Shown: positions 5,146 through 9,940 of the stretch, piece by piece
Layout of the letters: each line of letters begins with the position of its first letter
How positions within the stretch are numbered: position 1 is the first letter of the stretch
Source of the DNA: Alphaproteobacteria bacterium
GTDB taxonomy: Bacteria; Pseudomonadota; Alphaproteobacteria; Caulobacterales; Maricaulaceae
Reading direction: 5' to 3'
Length of the DNA stretch: 9,940 nucleotides
Assembly: GCA_030428405.1 (NCBI GenBank)
Contig: JAUIEH010000062.1
Location: 1 to 9,940 of the forward strand
The notes under the pieces: model-generated
Databases searched by the model: none
The model's input: the letters and a program-made list of their open reading frames with translations, nothing else
What the model was told of the DNA's origin: nothing
Program-made: the position numbers and the translations under genes

Positions 5146-6675
5146 TTGGTTCTGAGTGACGCTGAAGCGCGAGCCGATGAACAGCCGGATGACTGCGTGA
5201 CCGTTCCCTTTCACCTCCAGCAATTGGCCGGCCAGGCCCAGGCGCTGGAACGCGCCCAGCGCGTGCCCGAAGCGATCGCGGCATATCATCAATTGCTCTC
5301 GCAATATCCCGGCCTGCCAGATTGTTGGTATAATTACGGTCTTCTGCTGCGGCGCGCGGGACGCTTTCACGATGCGCTCAACGCATACGAACAGGCGTTG
5401 AAACATCAAGCGCAGGGCCCTGAGGAAATCAGGCTCAACCGCGCGGTCATTTTTTCCGACGACCTGCAACAGCCCGATAAGGCCGTGCGTGAACTGAACC
5501 AAGCGCTGGCGATAAACCCAAATTATGCGCCCGCGCTGATGAACCTCGCAAACGCGCATGAGGATTTAAGCGACCGGGAATCTGCGCGCGAAGTTTATGA
5601 GCGCCTTCTTGTCCTGGCGCCGAATGATCCCGACGCGCTCTCGCGCCTCTCCGAGCTCGACAAAGCATCGGACACGGACGACCCAATGATTGCGCGGGTC
5701 AAGACGGCGCTTGGGACGCATGGAACCAACCCCATGGGGCGCGCGGCATTGGGTTTCGCGCTCGGACGGCTTTACGATTCCTGCAGCGCTTATGACGACG
5801 CGTTTGCGGCTTATTCGGCCGCCAACGCCGCCAGCGCGCAGGGCGCGGGGCCCGGCCGCGTGCTCTTTAACCGCGCCGCTGAAGAACGTTTTGTCCAGGA
5901 CTGGATGGCGGCTTTTCCCGCGCCGCCCCAGTCTGAGCCGCGAGCTGCGTCAAAACCGCAGCCGATTTTCATCCTCGGCATGTTCCGCTCGGGCTCGACC
6001 CTGTGCGAACGCATTCTCGCCGGCCATCCGCAGATCACGGCCGGCGGCGAGTTTGATATTATTCCTCGGCTGATGCGCGGGCTCGCCAGTCCGGCCGGCG
6101 TCGCCAATGCGCCGGAAAGCCAGATAAAAACCGTCGCCCAAAGCTATCTGCGCCAGCTCGCCAGCGTCTTTCCGGACGCGGTTCACATCACGGATAAGCG
6201 CCCCGACAATTTCCGCGCGGTCGGGCTCATCAAGCGCATGTTTCCGGACGCCAAAATGATTCGCACAAGACGCAACCCGCTCGATAATTGCCTATCCGTA
6301 TACTTCCTGCATCTCGACCACGCGATGGGCTATGCGCTCGATTTGGAGAACACGGCGCACCAGCTCCTCCAGGAACGTCGCTTGATGGAGCATTGGGCCA
6401 AGATCTGGCCTGAAGACGTGCTGACGGTCGATTATGAGGCCGTGATCGCCGATCCGCGGCCGGAGGTGGAGCGCCTGCTCGCCTTTCTCGGCTTGGAGTG
6501 GGACGACAATTGCCTCGAGTTTCACAAGCGCCGCGAGGCCGTCAAAACCGCCAGCCGCTGGCAGGTGCGCGAGCCGCTGCACGACCGCTCGGTCGCGCGC
6601 TGGCGCAATTACGAGCGTCATCTCGAAGGCGTTCGCGCTTATCTTGAAAGCGTCGGTCTGAAGAGCGACGCATGA
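5146..6675 (+). CDS. TPR-sulfotransferase fusion protein (start uncertain)
   Basis: This protein of about 509 residues has two parts. Residues about 23-161 form four TPR-like repeats (for example WYNYGLLLRRAGRFHDAL, 61-78, and APALMNLANAHEDL, 128-141), a protein-interaction module. Residues 272 to the end are a PAPS-dependent sulfotransferase domain: FILGMFRSGSTLCERIL (275-291) is the 5'-phosphosulfate-binding loop, and RTRRNPLDNCLSVYF (373-387) carries the Arg and Ser that bind the 3'-phosphate. There is no signal peptide, so it is probably cytoplasmic. The acceptor is unknown; bacterial TPR-sulfotransferases are distantly related to tyrosylprotein sulfotransferases. No ATG exists in frame before the TPR region; the choices are TTG 5146, GTG 5197 or a frameshifted ATG 5115. 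The frame starts 30 nt after purQ and overlaps the next gene by 4 nt. Family assignment is strong; the start is not. Confidence 0.9.
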   Translation: MVLSDAEARADEQPDDCVTVPFHLQQLAGQAQALERAQRVPEAIAAYHQLLSQYPGLPDCWYNYGLLLRRAGRFHDALNAYEQALKHQAQGPEEIRLNRAVIFSDDLQQPDKAVRELNQALAINPNYAPALMNLANAHEDLSDRESAREVYERLLVLAPNDPDALSRLSELDKASDTDDPMIARVKTALGTHGTNPMGRAALGFALGRLYDSCSAYDDAFAAYSAANAASAQGAGPGRVLFNRAAEERFVQDWMAAFPAPPQSEPRAASKPQPIFILGMFRSGSTLCERILAGHPQITAGGEFDIIPRLMRGLASPAGVANAPESQIKTVAQSYLRQLASVFPDAVHITDKRPDNFRAVGLIKRMFPDAKMIRTRRNPLDNCLSVYFLHLDHAMGYALDLENTAHQLLQERRLMEHWAKIWPEDVLTVDYEAVIADPRPEVERLLAFLGLEWDDNCLEFHKRREAVKTASRWQVREPLHDRSVARWRNYERHLEGVRAYLESVGLKSDA

Positions 6676-7430
6676 AACTAACGATTCAGCCCGGGTTTGC
6701 CTTTCTGCACACAGTGCTCGTTGCAGCGCTCGCCCAGGCGCTCCTTGTTCCGGTCGCAGCGCAGGAAGCGCCAGCGGCCACCGCGCGTTTCCAATTTGAT
6801 GACGGGCGGATCGCGCAGGCGCGCGCTGTGAGCGCACAGCACTACACGCTCGAGGTCGAGGGCTGGGACGTCCCGGCCACGCATATCGGGACGCCGCTGG
6901 CGGCGACGGCCGCCGATATTGACGAGGATGGACGCGATGACATCCTCGTGCTGGTCGACCGCGCCGGCCCGAACGAAGGCCCCGTGGTCGACGTCTTCGA
7001 TCTCGACGGCGAAGGTCCCGTGTTGATGTTCGTCACGCGGGGCGGTCATGACGCGACGCCTTCCGATTTCGCCGCGCAGTCCCGCATTGATTACGCGGTG
7101 CGCATGGGCGCTGCGCATCTGCGCGACGCGAGCCTCGCCTTGCGCGCATTGAATGAGGACCGCGATGCGGTCGAAGACGAAGCAACGCTCCGGTTTCAAC
7201 GCGCCTTTTGGATCGACGAAATCGAGGCCGCCGCCCTCGCCGAACTGCTCGCCGCCGAGCGTGTTCAATTCGACGAGCTCGACGACATGCGCGCCATTCG
7301 TCGGGCCCTGCTGCGCCTGGAATATCTCAGATCCGAGCGCGCCGAACTGAACCGGCGCCAGGCGGCGCGCTTTGCGGCGCATGCCGAGGCCGTGCGCGCC
7401 ACCGAAGGCCTAGGGCGTCGGGAAAATTGA
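6672..7430 (+). CDS. Exported protein with an FG-GAP/VCBS-like calcium motif
   Basis: This 252-residue protein has a signal peptide (about 1-30; long hydrophobic stretch, cleavage after VAA before Gln31), so it is probably periplasmic or secreted. The one recognisable element is AADIDEDGRDDILVLVD (80-96), a D-x-D-x-D-G-x-x-D calcium loop (Asp82, Asp84, Asp86, Asp90) followed by a beta strand, as in FG-GAP/VCBS propeller blades. A degenerate second unit may be VFDLDGEGPVLMFVT. Proper propellers need several blades, so this is at most a fragment of that design. The C-terminal half (about 140-252) is highly charged and alpha-helical, rich in Ala, Glu and Arg. The start overlaps the sulfotransferase stop as ATGA, implying translational coupling. 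The gene is followed by 64 nt before purL. I do not recognise a named family; function unknown. Confidence 0.78.
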   Translation: MKLTIQPGFAFLHTVLVAALAQALLVPVAAQEAPAATARFQFDDGRIAQARAVSAQHYTLEVEGWDVPATHIGTPLAATAADIDEDGRDDILVLVDRAGPNEGPVVDVFDLDGEGPVLMFVTRGGHDATPSDFAAQSRIDYAVRMGAAHLRDASLALRALNEDRDAVEDEATLRFQRAFWIDEIEAAALAELLAAERVQFDELDDMRAIRRALLRLEYLRSERAELNRRQAARFAAHAEAVRATEGLGRREN

Positions 7431-7458
7431 GGCTTCTCTGCATGAGCGCCCGGAAGCT

Positions 7459-7488
7459 TTGCGAATCCCCCACGGCTTGGGCTAATCA
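7459..7488 (+). promoter_or_regulatory. Candidate purL promoter giving a leaderless or nearly leaderless mRNA
   Basis: TTGCGA (7459-7464) and GCTAAT (7481-7486) are 16 nt apart and resemble -35 and -10 elements, the latter with the alphaproteobacterial GCTA core. A start 7-8 nt downstream would fall at 7493-7494, next to the purL ATG at 7495. No Shine-Dalgarno sequence is visible before purL, in keeping with a leaderless start. Both matches are partial. Confidence 0.33.
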
Positions 7489-7494
7489 GCCATC

Positions 7495-9792
7495 ATGACA
7501 GACGCCGCCGCACCGCCCCGCAACTCCGCCGCCATGACGCTTGAGGACGCCCGCGAACACGGGCTGTCCGAGGAAGAATGGGGCGTCGTGCTCGACCGCC
7601 TCGGCCGACCGCCTAATCTGGTCGAACTCGGCGTGTTTTCGGTGATGTGGTCGGAGCACTGCTCGTACAAATCCTCACGCCGGCATCTGCGCAAGCTGCC
7701 GACCACCGGACCGCGGGTCATTCAAGGGCCGGGCGAGAACGCCGGCGTCGTCGATATCGGCCCCGGACCAAACGGTGAGCCTCAGGCCTGCATCTTCAAG
7801 ATGGAGAGCCACAATCACCCCTCTTTCATCGAGCCCTATCAGGGCGCAGCGACCGGCGTAGGCGGCATTTTGCGCGACGTCTTCACCATGGGCGCGCGGC
7901 CCGTCGCTCTGATCAACGCCTTGCGCTTCGGCGCGCCGGAACATCCCAAGACGCGCTCGCTGGTCGCCGGCGTGGTCGCGGGCATTGGCGGTTACGGCAA
8001 TTGCGTCGGCGTGCCGACCGTAGGCGGGGAGACCAATTTCCACGCCGGCTATAACGGCAACATTCTCGTCAATGCGATGGCCGTGGGCATCGCGGATCAG
8101 GACAAGATTTTCTACGCGCGCGGCGCCGAGCCGGGCCAGTCCATCGTTTATGTAGGCGCCAAGACAGGCCGCGACGGCATTCACGGCGCGACCATGGCCT
8201 CGGCCGAGTTCTCCGAAGGAGAAGATGAAAAGCGCCCGACAGTGCAGGTCGGCGATCCGTTCAAGGAAAAGCTTCTTATCGAGGCCTGCCTGGAACTCAT
8301 GGCCACCGACGCCATCGCCGCCATTCAGGACATGGGCGCCGCCGGTCTTACCTCGTCATCCGTTGAAATGGCGGATAAGGGCGGCATCGGCGTCGAGCTT
8401 GACCTCGACGACGTGCCTCAGCGCGAAGAGAACATGACAGCGTATGAAATGATGCTGTCGGAATCTCAAGAACGCATGCTGATGATCTTGAAGCCCGGGC
8501 GCGAAGCGGAAGCCAAAGCGATATTCGAGAAATGGGACCTCGACGCCGCCGTCATCGGACAGACCACGGATACAGGCCGGCTTGTCCTGCGCCATCAAGG
8601 CGAAACGGTCTGCGACATTCCCGTGGCGCCGCTGGCGGATGATGCGCCAAACTATGACCGGCCGTGGACCGTTCCGCCAAAGCCCGCCGCCGTTCGGACT
8701 GAAGACATTCCCGAGCCTGAGGATTACCGCCAAGCGCTCTTGAAACTGATGGCTTCGCCGGACATTGCGTCCAAACGCTGGATTTGGGAGCAATATGACC
8801 GCCACGTCATGGGCGATACGGTCGACAGCTCGCAATCGGGAACCGACGCCGCCATCGTGCGCATTCACGGCACGAACAAAGCACTCGCGATCACGTCGGA
8901 CTGCACGCCGCGCTATGTTGCGGCCGATCCGTTCGAGGGCGGAAAACAGGCCGTCGCGGAAGCCTATCGCAATCTCTCCGCAATTGGCGCTACGCCCATT
9001 GCGGCCACGGACAATCTCAATTTCGGCAATCCCGAACGCCCAGAAATCATGGGCCAGTTCGTGCGCGCCATTGAAGGCATGGCGGAGGCGTGCGCAGCGC
9101 TTGATCTGCCTATCGTATCAGGCAATGTCAGCCTTTATAACGAGACCGACGGCAAAGCCATTCCGCCCACGCCCGTCATCGGCGCGGTCGGGCTGATCGA
9201 AGACGTCGGCAAAATCGCGCGCATCGGCGGAGCGCAGGAGGGTGACCTTCTCATCTTGGTCGGCGAAACACGCGGGCATCTGGGGCAATCGCTCTATCTC
9301 CGCGAAATACTGGGGCGTGAAGACGGACCGCCGCCGCCGGTTGATTTGGAAAGAGAGCGAATGGCGCGCTCTTACGCTTTGGGCATGCACGCGCTCCCTT
9401 CTCCAATTGCAGTTCACGATATTTCCGACGGCGGAATCGCAGTCAGCCTCGCCGAGATGTGCCTCGCGGCAGGTGTGGGTGCGGAACTTTTTGTGAATGT
9501 TTCCGAAGCTCAGTCTGGGCTCGTAGCGCAAGCGCCCGACACTGGCTCTCTGTGTGCGTGGCTTTTCGGCGAAGACCAAGCGCGCTACTTGATCGCCGCC
9601 AAGCCGGAACCGGATACGCTAGGCCTTCTGTCCGCAGCCACAAATCGTGGCTGGGAACAGGGATACCAAATCATCGGTCGCTTCAGTGGCGACGCCTTGA
9701 AGATCGCCGATAAAGTCGACATCCCCCTCGCCGACATTCGCGCGGCCTATGAGGGCTGGCTGCCGGCCTATATGGCGGGAAAGAGCGCCTGA
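7495..9792 (+). CDS. purL: FGAM synthase catalytic subunit PurL (small form)
   Basis: PurL uses ATP and ammonia from PurQ to convert FGAR to FGAM, step 4 of purine synthesis. The 765 residues place it in the small PurL class that needs PurS and PurQ, not the approximately 1300-residue fused enzyme of E. coli. Motifs in order: VMWSEHCSYKSS with the catalytic-region His55, GENAGVVDIG (80-89), KMESHNHPSFIEPYQGAATG starting near 102 (ATP and metal binding), GNCVGVPTVGGE, QDMGAAGLTSS (278-288), and in the second half GNVSLYNE (543-550). All parts of both AIRS-like halves are present and the frame is unbroken. ATG 7495 lacks a Shine-Dalgarno sequence; an internal ATG at 7534 (Met14) could also serve, since the first 13 residues are a low-complexity Ala/Pro stretch and family similarity starts about there. 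Confidence 0.98.
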   Translation: MTDAAAPPRNSAAMTLEDAREHGLSEEEWGVVLDRLGRPPNLVELGVFSVMWSEHCSYKSSRRHLRKLPTTGPRVIQGPGENAGVVDIGPGPNGEPQACIFKMESHNHPSFIEPYQGAATGVGGILRDVFTMGARPVALINALRFGAPEHPKTRSLVAGVVAGIGGYGNCVGVPTVGGETNFHAGYNGNILVNAMAVGIADQDKIFYARGAEPGQSIVYVGAKTGRDGIHGATMASAEFSEGEDEKRPTVQVGDPFKEKLLIEACLELMATDAIAAIQDMGAAGLTSSSVEMADKGGIGVELDLDDVPQREENMTAYEMMLSESQERMLMILKPGREAEAKAIFEKWDLDAAVIGQTTDTGRLVLRHQGETVCDIPVAPLADDAPNYDRPWTVPPKPAAVRTEDIPEPEDYRQALLKLMASPDIASKRWIWEQYDRHVMGDTVDSSQSGTDAAIVRIHGTNKALAITSDCTPRYVAADPFEGGKQAVAEAYRNLSAIGATPIAATDNLNFGNPERPEIMGQFVRAIEGMAEACAALDLPIVSGNVSLYNETDGKAIPPTPVIGAVGLIEDVGKIARIGGAQEGDLLILVGETRGHLGQSLYLREILGREDGPPPPVDLERERMARSYALGMHALPSPIAVHDISDGGIAVSLAEMCLAAGVGAELFVNVSEAQSGLVAQAPDTGSLCAWLFGEDQARYLIAAKPEPDTLGLLSAATNRGWEQGYQIIGRFSGDALKIADKVDIPLADIRAAYEGWLPAYMAGKSA

Positions 9793-9914
9793 CCGCGCCG
9801 GCGTTATCCACGGATTTCGCGCCCGCTTCGCTTTTGACCCCGCTTTTCGCGCATTTGACGCGCTTCTGCGTGATATTCTCGTTTGGGGCGAACGAATCTG
9901 AGCACATCTCCTCA
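9793..9914. other. Intergenic region downstream of purL
   Basis: This region of 122 nt shows no convincing gene. It holds two TTGAC words (9834-9838 and 9855-9859) and GATATT at 9872-9877, but none are at proper promoter spacing. TTATCCACG at 9804-9812 is one base off a DnaA box and is alone. I see no hairpin with a T-run, so the end of the purL transcript is not evident. Confidence 0.5.
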
Positions 9915-9940
9915 ATGAGACTGACACGACTGGCGGTGGC
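9915..9940 (+). CDS. Possible start of a further exported protein (3' truncated by window edge)
   Basis: An ATG at 9915 opens a frame to the window end, encoding MRLTRLAVA. Basic residues followed by hydrophobic ones would suit the start of a signal peptide. Only nine codons are visible and no good ribosome binding site precedes them, so this is a weak call. Confidence 0.2.

Noticed and set aside
4651..5559. A 302-codon open frame on the minus strand across the purQ/sulfotransferase junction
   Set aside because: It is antisense to two confidently identified genes and its product shows no domain or signal that I recognise. Long antisense frames are expected in GC-rich codon usage.
9804..9812. 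A DnaA-box-like word TTATCCACG after purL
   Set aside because: It has one mismatch, is a single site, and is not accompanied by other boxes or an AT-rich region, so no origin is supported.

Overview
The window reads as a chromosomal de novo purine biosynthesis locus of a GC-rich alphaproteobacterium. The layout purB (partial) ... zeta-subunit gene (antisense) ... purC-purS ... purQ ... purL supports this, as does the small PurL that works with separate PurS and PurQ. The F1-ATPase zeta subunit (former DUF1476) is essentially an alphaproteobacterial family. Two candidate promoters resemble the Caulobacter housekeeping consensus, and TPR-sulfotransferases are common in Caulobacterales and Hyphomonadaceae-like lineages. 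A placement near those groups is therefore inferred; genus cannot be decided from the sequence.

Layout. Bases 1-558 hold the C-terminal 185 residues of adenylosuccinate lyase. Facing it on the minus strand (563-850) is a small coiled-coil, lipoprotein-like gene. A shared upstream region of about 180 bp then leads to an exported thioredoxin-like protein (1028-1450, +). This converges on the zeta-subunit gene (1497-1820, -). A 192-bp divergent intergenic region with promoter-like elements and two hairpins precedes purC (2013-2783), which overlaps purS by 4 nt. Two tandem, mutually homologous small membrane proteins follow (3085-3378 and 3384-3680), then a DUF4336 protein (3702-4442), purQ (4453-5115), a TPR-sulfotransferase (about 5146-6675), an exported FG-GAP-like protein (6672-7430) and purL (7495-9792). 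The last 148 bp hold an untranslated stretch and perhaps the first codons of another exported protein.

How the genes work together. PurS, PurQ and PurL form the FGAM synthase complex (step 4 of the pathway). PurC makes SAICAR, and PurB releases fumarate from SAICAR and from adenylosuccinate. Zeta restrains ATP hydrolysis by F1Fo-ATPase. The five genes inserted between purS and purL have no evident role in purine synthesis. They are packed closely on the same strand and are probably co-transcribed for positional reasons.

I see no defence island, mobile element, CRISPR array or RNA gene. The least ordinary content is the tandem pair of small membrane proteins with a shared motif, the overlapping TPR-sulfotransferase/FG-GAP pair, the ATG-less start of the sulfotransferase, a perfect 14-bp intergenic repeat and a possible leaderless purL start. 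None amounts to a demonstrated new system.
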